Origin: Plesiocystis pacifica SIR-1
GTDB taxonomy: Bacteria; Myxococcota_A; Polyangia; Nannocystales; Nannocystaceae
Direction of reading: 5' to 3'
DNA: 32,865 nt
Assembly: GCF_000170895.1 (NCBI RefSeq)
Contig: NZ_ABCS01000108.1
Location: 1-32,865, forward strand
The notes under the pieces were generated by a model. That model was not told where the DNA came from and did not search any database. It saw only the letters and a program-made list of their open reading frames with translations. Below, in pieces: positions 22,520-30,871 of this stretch. Both the position numbers and the translations under genes were made by a program. Positions within the stretch are counted from its first letter, which is position 1. The number at the start of each line of letters is the position of its first letter.

Positions 22520-24301
22520 TTGTCCCGAGAAGCTTCTACCTCCAGCGGCTCCCGGCCCTTGTCGGCGCGGTGGGTCGAGCTGGTCAGCGCCGTCGAGCGG
22601 GCGGCCATGGCCCGCGGCCAAGAGCTGCGCTGGCGCATCGTCGAGCTCGGCCGCTTCGAGCTCCTCGAGTGGCTCGGCGGCGGGGGCATGGGCGTGGTCT
22701 TCCTCGCCCGCGACACCACCCTCGGCCGCAACGTCGCCCTGAAGCTGTGGAAGCTCCCCCGCGAGGAGGCCGAGCAAGCCGTGCTCCACGAGGCCCAGTG
22801 CCTCGCCCGGCTCTCCCACCCCAACGTCGTCGCGGTCTACGAGACCGGCAAGGTCGGCGACGACGTCTTCCTGACCATGGAGTTCGTCGACGGCATGGAC
22901 GCGCGCCGGTGGATCAGCTCCTTCTACCCAACCTGGCGCGAGGTCGTGGATCTGTGCCTGGCCGCCGGCCGGGGCCTCGCGGCAGCCCACGCCGCCGGCC
23001 TCGAACACGGCGATTTCAAGCCCGAGAACATCCTCTTGGGCGAGGACCACCGCGTCCGCGTGGCCGACTTCGGCGTCGCCCGAGCCCTGCGCGAGCACGT
23101 CACCGTCGAGGACGACCCCCTCGCCGCCCACGACAGCGCCGGCCTCGGGACCCTGGCCTACATGGCGCCCGAGCGGCTCATGGGGCGCCGCGGGGACGCT
23201 CGCTCAGACCAGTTCTCGTTCTGCGTGACCCTGTGGGAGTGCCTCCACGGCAGCCGGCCCTTCGCGGGCTCGACCCCCGTCGCGCTCCTCGACGCCATGG
23301 AGCGCGGCGAACTGCGCGAGGACGAGCCCGTCCTCGGCATCCCTCGCCGGCTCCGTCGTGCCGTCGCTCGCGGCCTCGCGCTTCGCCCAGAGGAGCGCTG
23401 GCCCGACATGGACAGCCTCCTCGCCGAGCTCACCGCGGTCCGCAAGCGACCCCGGGCGCAGCAGCGCCGCCGCAGAGTCGCCGGCCTGGTCGCGGGCGTC
23501 GCCTTCGGCACCTCCCTGGGCACCGCCGCGCTCCTCGCACATCGCGCACCGCGAACTTTTTCGCCTCCGCTCGGGATCACATCCGTCCCGAGTGCGACTA
23601 CACAAGCCGAAAGCGAAAACGCTGTCGCCCCCAGCGACCTGCCATCACTCATCGCCGAGCGCCTTCGCGCGGGCGAACTCGATGCTGCCTATCAGCTGTG
23701 GCTCGACGTCCAAGCCGACCCTGCCATTGACCGGACCCAACTCGCCCTCGAGTCCGCGCTGATCGCCGAGGCCTTCCTCAGCGAGGCCCTCAGCTCCGAG
23801 CACGCTGACCCCAAGCGAGCCCACACCGCGACCGGCTACGCGAGCAGCGTCGCAGGTTACGTGCTCTTCACCCTCCAGCCCGAGACCCCCGAGCACGAGG
23901 CCGTCGCCGCGGCGACCGACGTCGTGACGGAGTGCGTCCGCCTGATGACTGAGGGCAACCGAGCGCTCGCCCGATACACCGAGCTCCACAACGCCGAGGT
24001 CGATCGACGCTGCGTCTGCTCGGGCGCCGAGCTCCACACCTGCCGCGGCGAGCGTGGCTTCATCGACGCCGACCAGCACGCGTGCCTGTCCGTCATCATC
24101 GCCGAGGACGATCGGTTGTTCGCCGAGCACCTCAACTGCATCACCGACGCGACGGAAACCCGCGCGGCCTGCCTGGGTGACCGCTGCCCCGACCTCGCCG
24201 CGTCGGCCTGCCAACGCCGCTGGGAGGCCGACGTGGCCGCCTGCCCCCAGCCCTCGAACGAGCTCCAAGGCCGCCTATCTGCCTGTTCCCTGGTGGATTG
24301 A
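22520..24301 (+). CDS. Membrane Ser/Thr protein kinase with cysteine-rich extracytoplasmic domain
   Basis: A 593-residue Hanks-type kinase, probably starting at TTG 22520 (GGAG about 8 bp upstream); ATG 22607 would also keep the domain. Landmarks: glycine loop GGGGMG (53-58), VAIK-type Lys75, alphaC Glu91, catalytic loop HGDFKPEN (163-170) with Gly replacing the usual Arg, DFG (183-185) and APE (216-218). The HGD form lacks the RD arginine, so activation-loop phosphorylation may not be required. A basic stretch is followed by one membrane span (about 320-340). The outer 250 residues include helices and ten or so cysteines (CVCSGAELHTC, CLGDRCPDL), probably disulfide-linked and ligand-sensing. 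It diverges from an ECF sigma gene. Kinase class is firm; substrate and ligand are unknown. Confidence 0.93.
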   Translation: MSREASTSSGSRPLSARWVELVSAVERAAMARGQELRWRIVELGRFELLEWLGGGGMGVVFLARDTTLGRNVALKLWKLPREEAEQAVLHEAQCLARLSHPNVVAVYETGKVGDDVFLTMEFVDGMDARRWISSFYPTWREVVDLCLAAGRGLAAAHAAGLEHGDFKPENILLGEDHRVRVADFGVARALREHVTVEDDPLAAHDSAGLGTLAYMAPERLMGRRGDARSDQFSFCVTLWECLHGSRPFAGSTPVALLDAMERGELREDEPVLGIPRRLRRAVARGLALRPEERWPDMDSLLAELTAVRKRPRAQQRRRRVAGLVAGVAFGTSLGTAALLAHRAPRTFSPPLGITSVPSATTQAESENAVAPSDLPSLIAERLRAGELDAAYQLWLDVQADPAIDRTQLALESALIAEAFLSEALSSEHADPKRAHTATGYASSVAGYVLFTLQPETPEHEAVAAATDVVTECVRLMTEGNRALARYTELHNAEVDRRCVCSGAELHTCRGERGFIDADQHACLSVIIAEDDRLFAEHLNCITDATETRAACLGDRCPDLAASACQRRWEADVAACPQPSNELQGRLSACSLVD

Positions 24302-24344
24302 GTGCGCGCTGCGTGGGTCGTACCGCCCTCGGTACGATTCCAAA

Positions 24345-24854
24345 ATGAGCCCCGCGATCCTCCTGCTCCTCACCACCCTCGAAGCCTCCACCGCCCCCCT
24401 CGCGCCCGATCTCTGCGCTGACGTCTACCTGAAGTCCAACGGTGACCCCGTGACCGACCTCGTCGGCCAGACCGTCTCTCGCTTCTGTGGGTGGACCGGC
24501 CCGGCGGCCCCTGTGTGGGGGACGGATCTGTGCTGCGCCATCGATGGGCAACACGCGAACTGTGGCCCGACCTCGAGCGCCGGGCGGTGTGGCTCCGGCA
24601 TGAAGATGTTCTGCGAGTACGGCGAGCTCCTCGAGGACGGGACGGTGGCCTGCTACCAGCCCTTCCCGGCCGCCCCCATCGAGAACGGCGGGAACTACGC
24701 GGGGGTCCCGCTGGTGGAGGACGAGCTCCTGTGCTGCCAGAACGGCGATTGCTACGAGTGGGAGGTCGAACTCCTCGGCGACTGCGAGGGGACGATCGGG
24801 TGGTGCTGGTGGGGGTACCTCAACGAGGACGGGACCGTCGACTGCAACGGGTAA
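24345..24854 (+). CDS. Secreted cysteine-rich protein
   Basis: A 169-residue protein from ATG 24345. A short leader (MSPAILLLLTTLEASTA) looks like a signal peptide, though it lacks the usual basic N-terminus. The mature chain has about 16 cysteines, many in pairs or short spacings (DLCCAIDGQ, ANCGPTSS, LLCCQNGDCYEW, GWCWWGYL), which argues for a disulfide-stabilised extracellular protein. Two loosely repeated blocks can be seen, each with a CxYGELLEDGTVxCYQ or LNEDGTVDCNG ending, so it may be an internal duplication. It follows the kinase gene by 43 bp on the same strand and could be its extracytoplasmic partner. Family not recognised. Confidence 0.7.
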   Translation: MSPAILLLLTTLEASTAPLAPDLCADVYLKSNGDPVTDLVGQTVSRFCGWTGPAAPVWGTDLCCAIDGQHANCGPTSSAGRCGSGMKMFCEYGELLEDGTVACYQPFPAAPIENGGNYAGVPLVEDELLCCQNGDCYEWEVELLGDCEGTIGWCWWGYLNEDGTVDCNG

Positions 24855-24909
24855 CCGGGGCTCTATCCCGGATGTTTGCCATCGTTTCGATACTCATCGA
24901 GCTTGGACA

Positions 24910-25185
24910 TCAAGGTGTTGAGCCTTTGTTCCGTAGCGCGGAAAAGTCATTCCAAGACAAAACCCGGAGGCTGCCATCATCAAGAACGACAAAGCCAGGG
25001 GCCCCACCGATGGGCTCCCAGTCTTCCTGATGAGGAGAACCATCTGTACACTCATATCCATACTCGAAGAGCCATCCCTTCGTCGTCCGGGTGGGACTTG
25101 TGAGAACCCAACGGTAATTTGGAGGCACAGGCAAGCTGTCTAGGTGGCTTTGGGCCGTCCTTCTGGCGTCCGGCGCGGTGATCAT
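24910..25185 (-). CDS. Imm35-like immunity protein candidate
   Basis: A 91-residue protein. It shows the pattern of the Imm35-type immunity fold found with polymorphic toxins: a central strand WVLTSPTRTTKGWLFEYGY with the GWLFEY motif, then PIGGAPGFVVLDDGSLRVLS, which matches the usual GNgPxxVxxxdGsv segment. Such proteins bind and block a toxin from the same locus. No toxin gene is evident next to it: the upstream side holds a short gap and a lipoprotein gene. It may be an orphan immunity gene that protects against toxins of relatives, or may belong to the minus-strand operon as its last gene. Start ATG 25185 has AAGG about 10 bp upstream. Moderate confidence in family. Confidence 0.6.
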   Translation of the reverse strand: MITAPDARRTAQSHLDSLPVPPNYRWVLTSPTRTTKGWLFEYGYECTDGSPHQEDWEPIGGAPGFVVLDDGSLRVLSWNDFSALRNKGSTP

Positions 25186-25330
25186 ACTGAGCCTTGATTA
25201 GGGCGCAAGTACGAGCACTTGGTCTGGCTCGGCGCCGTGCGGACGCCAAAACAGTTGGTCGAGTTCTGAAGCGATGCGCTGATCATCCGCGTCATGGCGA
25301 TGGAACTATATCAACGACGGAGTCATGCCC

Positions 25331-25753
25331 TCACAAGCAGGCCTCGATGGACCCCCGTAGATCCGACTCTGAGCAGGCGTCGAGTGCGGTGTCCAGCGCC
25401 GAGGTGCACAGCATCAACGCAGACTCATCGCAGTTCACGTTTGCCGCGAGACAGTCTGAGTAACCCATGTAGGCCGTGGTTGCGCAGGGGAGAAACTCGG
25501 CCCCGCGCTCTTCCTCTCCGGCCAGAGCGCTCTCGATGCAGGCCTGTCCGTCTTGGGTGACGTCACCAAGGCCGTCCTTACACTCGCCGATCGAGGCGTA
25601 GCCCAGTAGGCCATGACAGTCGCACTGCCGAGTCCGGCTTCCGTTCACAGCGGCTGCATAGTCTGAGACGTCCCCCGTGATGTCGGGGGCCCCACAGCCT
25701 ACCGGCAGGAGCAACCCCGCGATGAACACGAGCACGAGTCCGCGCGACCTCAT
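25331..25753 (-). CDS. Cysteine-rich lipoprotein
   Basis: A 140-residue lipoprotein: signal MRSRGLVLVFIAGLLLPVGC with lipobox PVGC (Cys20). The mature chain is acidic and has eleven cysteines with spacings such as CDCHGLLGY, ECKDGLG, DCLAANVNCDES, LCTSALDTALDACSES and a final EACL. These form short helices linked by disulfides, a common plan among myxobacterial surface proteins. The gene begins 9 bp after the stop of the 660-residue protein gene on the same strand, so it is probably the third gene of that operon. No family is recognised; it may anchor or cap an envelope structure. Confidence 0.8.
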   Translation of the reverse strand: MRSRGLVLVFIAGLLLPVGCGAPDITGDVSDYAAAVNGSRTRQCDCHGLLGYASIGECKDGLGDVTQDGQACIESALAGEEERGAEFLPCATTAYMGYSDCLAANVNCDESALMLCTSALDTALDACSESDLRGSIEACL

Positions 25754-25762
25754 GCTCGCATC

Positions 25763-27745
25763 TTACTGCGGCTCTGGGTCCCGGTCATCCTTGCTCAGCT
25801 GGTAGAAGGCGACCCCCGCAGCTGCGGTCAAGGCGGCCGAACCCGCAAGCACGGCCCAGATCTCCCTCTGGTTCCCCTGCTTCGCTGTTGTCCCCTCCTT
25901 GGAGCCCCCCTGACCGAGCCGCACGGGGTTGGTCAGCAGCACCGTGGCCCCCAGAGGCGGCTGCCGAGCAACCCTTGGCGGCTTCAGTGCACGGGGAGGC
26001 TTGTTCGAGGGTCGAAGCAGCTCGCCTTCGATGCCTGGGCTGCCATGGAGCAGCGGATTGACCGTCGAGGCCTTGACCCCGGAGTCCTCGAGGGCCTTGC
26101 GGTACTCGGGATCTGTCACCCTCCGCAGGTCGACCAGCATGCGCTTGCTGCTAGCGAGCAACTCGCGGCGGGAGGACTCGAAGCGATCCCCGAGCTTGTT
26201 CCTGAGTATCTTCCCGTTGGAGAAGTAAAGCGCCCCAACACCTGGCGGAACATAGGCCACGGAAAGGGTCTCCAGTTCTCGAAGCTGCATGCGGACGAGG
26301 TCCGTGCAGTACGGCGCGATCAGCCGAGCGAAGATCGAGTCCGAGAACGGGATGTCGAAAGTGGGAGCCCTGGCCGAGGCGATCAGCTTCGCCGGCATTC
26401 GAGGGTTTCGTCCGCCAAGGTGAACCTCCCCGTCGCGCTCGAAGGCCGTCATGGTTGTGGCCAGCCGCGACAAGAGTCCACGCCATCCGGAGCCGCGGTG
26501 GGCTTTCCACTGCGAGCGCATGAACTCCCAGAACAACTCGAAGGACTCCTTCCACTCTTCGAAGATTCGATCTGTGTTCACCGTGTACAGGAGCGGGCCC
26601 GGCTTGGCGATGCTGTCGAGTAGGTTGAGCAGGAACTTGTTCGTGGAGAGGTAGAACTCGCCCACGTTCTCCCCGGGCGTCGTCGCGTTGAGGGGGCTCC
26701 CGCCGTACGCCCAGCCCACGCCCTTGACAGGCCAGACCGACTCGGGGTCCACACACTGTCGACAGTCCCGGCTCCCGTCGAAGGTTTTGACGCTCTTGTA
26801 GCAGGGGCGGTCGATGCCCTTGCAGCGCAGCGCGTAGCGGTCGACGGGCGTGCCGCGGACGGAGTGGTAGTACCGATAGGAGGCCTGGAGAACACGGAGC
26901 GTCGTCGTGGTCCCGGGCATGAAGCCGAAGCTCGAGCCGTCGCCCGGGTCGAAGCGGTACTGGGTCTCCCCCCGGGGACCTCGGGCTACGCGAGGCCGAC
27001 CTTGCTGAGCAGCGATCCCCTGGTGTCGATGCTGGATCTCCCACTGTCCATCGGTTCGGTAGGCAGGGAGAAAGAAGCTCGTGTAGTTGGCGTTCGAGGC
27101 CGCGACCACCTCGCCGTCAGGGTAGACGACGCCGCCACCTGTCCCCCGACTGCGGAACACCTCGAACACCCGGTTCATCTGCCATGTGTCCGTCGCCGGG
27201 TCCTCGCTCTGCAACGGCGGCAACGGGACATCCTTGGCGAGGTCGGCGTGGACCTTGGCGCGACCGACGTTGACGGCCCACACCGCCGCGGCCACGACCT
27301 GCGCCACCGTCTGCGAGACCATGCCGCTCTGGCCCGTGATCTGCTGGACCACTTGCATCCCGGTATTCTGGATGAGCTCGGGGATCATCTCGGCAGGGTT
27401 TTCGTAGGCCTGGATGGTGTTCAGTGTGCTCCCGAGGTGCGAGTAGACCGTCGACATGCCCTGAGCGAGGGAGGTGCCCTGGAGCCTGGGCAAGCCGATA
27501 CGAGTCCCGATCTCGTAGAGCCCGATCTGGGCGGACGCGACCCAGTTTTGCCAGTCCGCGGACGCGAAGGTCTTGAGCGCGAGCTCGCCACCCACGCCGA
27601 TCGCTGGATCCAAGATCGAGTTCTTGAACACCTCGTCGTCCGGGAGATGGCTGCGAAAGGTTGTCCACTCCGACCCCCGCGGAAACACCCGCTCGGCGCG
27701 GTTGGTGACCTCATCGATGAAGGTTTCATCTGGTCGAAGCAGCAT
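25763..27745 (-). CDS. Large tail-anchored protein of unknown family
   Basis: A 660-residue protein starting at ATG 27745. The N-terminal 170 residues are mainly helical with a Gln/Val/Ala-rich amphipathic stretch (GMQVVQQITGQSGMVSQTVA). A beta-rich middle has a Cys-containing segment (YALRCKGIDRPCYKSVKTF, DCRQC), which may bind metal or form disulfides. Further helical parts follow, with a Pro/Arg/Lys linker, and a single membrane span at about residues 629-650 (WAVLAGSAALTAAAGVAFYQL) near the C-terminus. With no N-terminal signal, the bulk would remain cytoplasmic and the tail would anchor it in the inner membrane. It follows the 391-residue protein gene by 2 bp. I recognise no domain. Its tail resembles that of other proteins in this locus, suggesting one membrane complex. 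Confidence 0.8.
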   Translation of the reverse strand: MLLRPDETFIDEVTNRAERVFPRGSEWTTFRSHLPDDEVFKNSILDPAIGVGGELALKTFASADWQNWVASAQIGLYEIGTRIGLPRLQGTSLAQGMSTVYSHLGSTLNTIQAYENPAEMIPELIQNTGMQVVQQITGQSGMVSQTVAQVVAAAVWAVNVGRAKVHADLAKDVPLPPLQSEDPATDTWQMNRVFEVFRSRGTGGGVVYPDGEVVAASNANYTSFFLPAYRTDGQWEIQHRHQGIAAQQGRPRVARGPRGETQYRFDPGDGSSFGFMPGTTTTLRVLQASYRYYHSVRGTPVDRYALRCKGIDRPCYKSVKTFDGSRDCRQCVDPESVWPVKGVGWAYGGSPLNATTPGENVGEFYLSTNKFLLNLLDSIAKPGPLLYTVNTDRIFEEWKESFELFWEFMRSQWKAHRGSGWRGLLSRLATTMTAFERDGEVHLGGRNPRMPAKLIASARAPTFDIPFSDSIFARLIAPYCTDLVRMQLRELETLSVAYVPPGVGALYFSNGKILRNKLGDRFESSRRELLASSKRMLVDLRRVTDPEYRKALEDSGVKASTVNPLLHGSPGIEGELLRPSNKPPRALKPPRVARQPPLGATVLLTNPVRLGQGGSKEGTTAKQGNQREIWAVLAGSAALTAAAGVAFYQLSKDDRDPEPQ

Positions 27746-27747
27746 CG

Positions 27748-28923
27748 TCAGTCCTCGTCGACGTAGTAGGGCATCCGGTAGAAGGCGATACGCCCCAGGA
27801 TATAGGTCCTCGCGTAGTCCATTTGTGCGCTCATGATCTTGTCGAAGTCGGCGCTGCGAATCGCGGGCATTACGGGCCGGATCGTCTCGAGCGCCTCACG
27901 CTCGCTCTCGGTAATAGTCCCCATGTGAAGAACGTGCAGAAAAGCTCCCGCGAACTTACGATTTCCCTTGAACAGTTTGTCCAGATTTGACTCTGTCATT
28001 CCATGTGCGATGAATGCGATAGCCTGCTGAGCATGCTCGAAGTCGGTGATGAGACGCCCTCCAGGGTCAAAGTATACTTTAGCCAGTTCATGAATGAACG
28101 GAGTTGCTGCCGAGATAAAGAGCTTGCCCATGTCTGCCAAGAAGTCGAGCATCTTCCCCCAGCGAAGCGTTCGGTTCTCCTCGGTGACGATGTGCTCTTG
28201 AAGTCGAATGTTCTCGTCGCGGGCCTCGCTCTCGCGGCGGATGAGCTCTTCGCGGATGATGGCGTTCTGCCGCACCTGCTCCGCGGCTCGCTCGTAGAGC
28301 TCCGGGACGGTAGCCGCGGTCGTCGATGTCAGTTGGACGATGCGATGGAAGTTATCGATGAGTTTGGCGTGTGACTCCTCGATGCGCTCGAGTAGGCGCT
28401 GTGTCCGTTCGTAGAGTCGACGCTCACGCTCGCGATGCTGCGCGGTCGACTCGTGCTTCCCGCTGGGCGGAGCAGGCACTGGAGACTCCTTTTCAGGCAC
28501 ATCCATGTCGACGAAGGACAGTCGCTTGCCGACCTGAAACAGCAGTGAGCCGGCCTCATCGTAGCCCACGAGTTTGAAGTCTGCCCACTCACCGTGGAGT
28601 GAGGTCCATTCCCCAGCATGGGTCCACAGCTGCTCGACGAGGAGTTGAATCTGCTCCCGTCTCGCGGCGGGGGTGACCGCCTCGGGACGGAGCCAGAGGA
28701 GACCAAAGGGCGCGGTGTCCGTCACTCGCCACAGGTTTGGGTCGGCTCCGAAATCTGCGAGGGAGAAGTCCTGGTAGTGGGCTCCACCTCTTCGACGATG
28801 AAGGAAGATGCACCCCAACTCCTGGTCATGGCGCTCTAGCTTCGTTCCCCACTCCTGGGGAGGTGTATGGTCGTTCTTCGGCGTGCAGGGCATGAGTTCG
28901 TCCTCGGTTAATCCGTAGTTCAC
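27748..28923 (-). CDS. Coiled-coil protein of unknown family
   Basis: A 391-residue soluble protein. The N-terminal 150 residues are mixed strands and helices (LGCIFLHRRRGGAHYQDFSL, LLWLRPEAVTP). Residues 160-265 form a long charged coiled coil (RERERRLYERTQRLLERIEE, REELIRRESEARDENIRLQE). The last 130 residues are helical (FLADMGKLFISAATPFIHEL) and end YYVDED. The likely start is ATG 28923; an in-frame ATG at residue 11 is possible. It is the first gene of the minus-strand operon, 2 bp before the 660-residue gene, and diverges from the small plus-strand genes. A scaffold or assembly role fits the coiled coil, but nothing in the sequence names it. Confidence 0.75.
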   Translation of the reverse strand: MNYGLTEDELMPCTPKNDHTPPQEWGTKLERHDQELGCIFLHRRRGGAHYQDFSLADFGADPNLWRVTDTAPFGLLWLRPEAVTPAARREQIQLLVEQLWTHAGEWTSLHGEWADFKLVGYDEAGSLLFQVGKRLSFVDMDVPEKESPVPAPPSGKHESTAQHRERERRLYERTQRLLERIEESHAKLIDNFHRIVQLTSTTAATVPELYERAAEQVRQNAIIREELIRRESEARDENIRLQEHIVTEENRTLRWGKMLDFLADMGKLFISAATPFIHELAKVYFDPGGRLITDFEHAQQAIAFIAHGMTESNLDKLFKGNRKFAGAFLHVLHMGTITESEREALETIRPVMPAIRSADFDKIMSAQMDYARTYILGRIAFYRMPYYVDED

Positions 28924-29161
28924 GCACTCCGCTGCGGCAACTGTCGATGTTGCATGATTTACCCACCTAACCAGGACATAAAAGACCTCCAGTTATCCCC
29001 TTTTACGTACCTAAGCAGAGGGCTTACCCAGGTAAATCCATCTAGTCCGAAGGTAGAGCTTATCTACCCAAACCAACCGACGTGCAATTCGCCAGTTCGG
29101 GTGACTAGTTTTTTCGCAAAAACCACTCGACGATTGCCTGGATTCGCCCCAGGCTCACTGC
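28924..29161. promoter_or_regulatory. Divergent promoter region with several inverted repeats
   Basis: This 238-bp region is clearly A/T-richer than its flanks and separates the two divergent operons. It contains TTACC-CA-GGTAA (29024-29035), GGTAGA-GCTTA-TCTACC (29052-29068) and GTTTTT-TCGC-AAAAAC (29108-29123), plus related single motifs TTTACCCACCTAA and TTACGTACCTAA to the left. The shared (T)TACC/GGTA half-sites suggest multiple sites for one regulator. No gene for that regulator is recognised beside it. Confidence 0.55.
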
Positions 29162-29590
29162 ATGTCGCATGCGAACACGCCCAGGAATGCGGACCCGGCG
29201 GCGCTGGCTCAGTTCGACGCTGAGTTCGGTCTCCAGAAGGCTGACGAAGCCACGGTCCTTCAGGAGAGGATCGAGGCCAGCGAATTCGGTCGCCGCTGCC
29301 GCCATGAGTGGGCGGCACAAAAGCGCAGGGAGAAGACCGAGCACGTGATCGGGGAGGTCCTCCAGGTCACCCTCGCCCCGGGTGCAGGGGCGCTCGCGGC
29401 GTGGAAGACCAAGGGTGGCTTCCCGGTGGGGGCGCTGATCAACGGCGTGGTGGGGACGGGGGCCAAAGCTCTGAGCCTGTATCAGCCCGAGAACGCCACC
29501 CTCCGCGTGATTGGCAAGGCCGGGAAGGTCCTCCTCCACTCCCAGATCTCCATCACCACCCACAACCACATCGAGGACAAGGACCAATGA
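29162..29590 (+). CDS. Small protein, first gene of the plus-strand operon
   Basis: A 142-residue protein from ATG 29162. The N-terminal half is charged and helical (DPAALAQFDAEFGLQKADEA, HEWAAQKRREKTEHVIGEVL). The second half has two short hydrophobic, Gly/Ala-rich stretches (LAPGAGALAAW, GALINGVVGTGAKAL) and ends in strands with several His residues (LLHSQISITTHNHIE). The hydrophobic parts are too short for a firm membrane span but could be peripheral. There is no clear Shine-Dalgarno before the start. The stop overlaps the next start (ATGA). Not recognised. Confidence 0.7.
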   Translation: MSHANTPRNADPAALAQFDAEFGLQKADEATVLQERIEASEFGRRCRHEWAAQKRREKTEHVIGEVLQVTLAPGAGALAAWKTKGGFPVGALINGVVGTGAKALSLYQPENATLRVIGKAGKVLLHSQISITTHNHIEDKDQ

Positions 29591-29823
29591 CCCAGACCGC
29601 TGCGAAACCCTCGGAGCAGCGCACGCTCCAGCGACGCCAGGCCAAGCAGCAGGGCCGTACCCGTCGCGCCGAGCTGCTGCTCGACAAGCAAGCCAAGGAG
29701 AAGGCCCGTCAGGACCTCCTCGACGACCGCCAGACCAAGCTCGAGGCCCGCGTGGTCGAGCTCGAGGGGATCGTCGCCGGACTGAACGAGCGCATGCAGA
29801 AGATCGAGCAGGACCTGACCTGA
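29587..29823 (+). CDS. Short coiled-coil protein
   Basis: A 78-residue protein starting at the ATGA overlap with the previous gene. It is almost entirely charged helix: a basic Gln/Arg/Lys-rich first half (LQRRQAKQQGRTRRAELLLD) and a clear heptad pattern in the second (LEARVVELEGIVAGLNERMQ). It probably forms a two- or three-stranded coiled coil and could be a scaffold or linker in an assembly. There is no signal or membrane segment. Small size and charge make family assignment impossible by eye. Confidence 0.7.
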   Translation: MTQTAAKPSEQRTLQRRQAKQQGRTRRAELLLDKQAKEKARQDLLDDRQTKLEARVVELEGIVAGLNERMQKIEQDLT

Positions 29824-29867
29824 CAACCCCAACCCAGAGCTAGCCCCAACCCAGCCACGACAAGACC

Positions 29868-30470
29868 ATGTTCAACACCACTCTCAACAGCCTGCTCCCG
29901 TGCGCCGCACCGGGGGCTCCATACGGGCTCGAGGCCGCCCAGCAAGCGATGAAGCAGGAGATTACCTGTCCCAGCGAATTCGCCTTCGGCTGCCTCGTGC
30001 CCTTCGAGGTCGAGGTGCCCGTGCCCGCTGGCGGCCGCGTCCGCCACGAGGTCAAGCCTTACGAGCGCTTGATGCCCGTGGCCATGGTCGCGTACCTGTC
30101 GGGTCCGGATATCCGGATCGAGGCCATCTCTCGTCGTGACGATCGCGACGCGGGCATGACCGGAACCGGCATCACGACCACGCGCGACCCCGACACCTTC
30201 GACTGGGAGGCCCTCAAGACCCCCTTCAACCCCTTCCCGCCGGACATCGGGCCCGTCGACAGCTCCAAGGGCTTCACGATCGAGGTCTCGAACCTGACGG
30301 GGTCGGATAGCCAGATGTTCCAGGCGACCTTCTTTGGGGCGATCGGCGGCTACGCGGGCCTGCGCTACCTCAAGGAGCACATCGGCTTGTCCGACAAGCT
30401 CTACGGCCTGCTGAGCAACTGGCTCAGCGAGTCCGGCATCAACCCGACGAGCGCCGGCAAGAAGGGATGA
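29868..30470 (+). CDS. Beta-rich protein of unknown family
   Basis: A 200-residue protein. After a short N-terminal helix the central 130 residues alternate hydrophobic strands: FAFGCLVPFEVEVPVPAGG, MPVAMVAYLSGPDIRIEAIS, and late FTIEVSNLTGSDSQMFQATF followed by FGAIGG. This spacing suggests a beta-sandwich or single jelly roll of the sort used in structural (virion- or tube-like) proteins. The C-terminus is helical (YLKEHIGLSDKLYGLLSNWL). It has no signal peptide. It begins 44 bp after the coiled-coil gene, and its stop overlaps the next start. If this locus encodes a particle, this is the best candidate for a repeated structural subunit; that is a guess from predicted fold only. Confidence 0.7.
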   Translation: MFNTTLNSLLPCAAPGAPYGLEAAQQAMKQEITCPSEFAFGCLVPFEVEVPVPAGGRVRHEVKPYERLMPVAMVAYLSGPDIRIEAISRRDDRDAGMTGTGITTTRDPDTFDWEALKTPFNPFPPDIGPVDSSKGFTIEVSNLTGSDSQMFQATFFGAIGGYAGLRYLKEHIGLSDKLYGLLSNWLSESGINPTSAGKKG

Positions 30471-30871
30471 TCCGCTTCCCGACAGAGCTCGTGGGCGAGG
30501 AGCTCGCCCGCGAGGCGTCGGTGTTCTTCACCGAGGCGCTGGCGAAGCTCAACGCGCGCCAGTTTCGGCGCGAGGCGGGGCAGGACTTGCCCTGCTGCGC
30601 GCGCTGTGGGGGCTGCTCCCTCGACGAGGGGGCGGCGCTTCAAGATGCCCGGCGGCTGCTCGAGACCGGCGCCGGGCATCCCGTGAGCATCGTGGCCTAC
30701 TCGATGGGCAAGGAGCTGGCGGCCGGTCGGGCGTGTCGGCCCGTGCTGATCGACGGCCAGCGCCTGGCCTACCAGGTCGAGGACGGCGAGGTGCTCGATC
30801 CGGTCTCGAAGTTCAACACCGAGGAGAGCTGTTGCTGTGGACAACACGACGACCACGACGGGCCCGGTTGA
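30467..30871 (+). CDS. Small cysteine-rich protein of unknown family
   Basis: A 134-residue protein starting at an ATGA overlap. A helical N-terminus (FFTEALAKLNARQFRREAG) leads into a cysteine cluster DLPCCARCGGC, then a helix (AALQDARRLLETGAG) and strands ending RLAYQVEDGEVLDPVSKF. A second cluster (ESCCCGQHDDHD) closes the chain. The spacing of the first cluster, a helix and a late AYxVxDGxVLDP strand vaguely recalls small transglutaminase-like proteases, where a Cys, a His/Tyr and an Asp-Pro turn occur in this order, but the catalytic His is not evident. The Cys and His clusters could bind zinc. The next gene begins inside it (35-bp overlap). Confidence 0.65.
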   Translation: MIRFPTELVGEELAREASVFFTEALAKLNARQFRREAGQDLPCCARCGGCSLDEGAALQDARRLLETGAGHPVSIVAYSMGKELAAGRACRPVLIDGQRLAYQVEDGEVLDPVSKFNTEESCCCGQHDDHDGPG

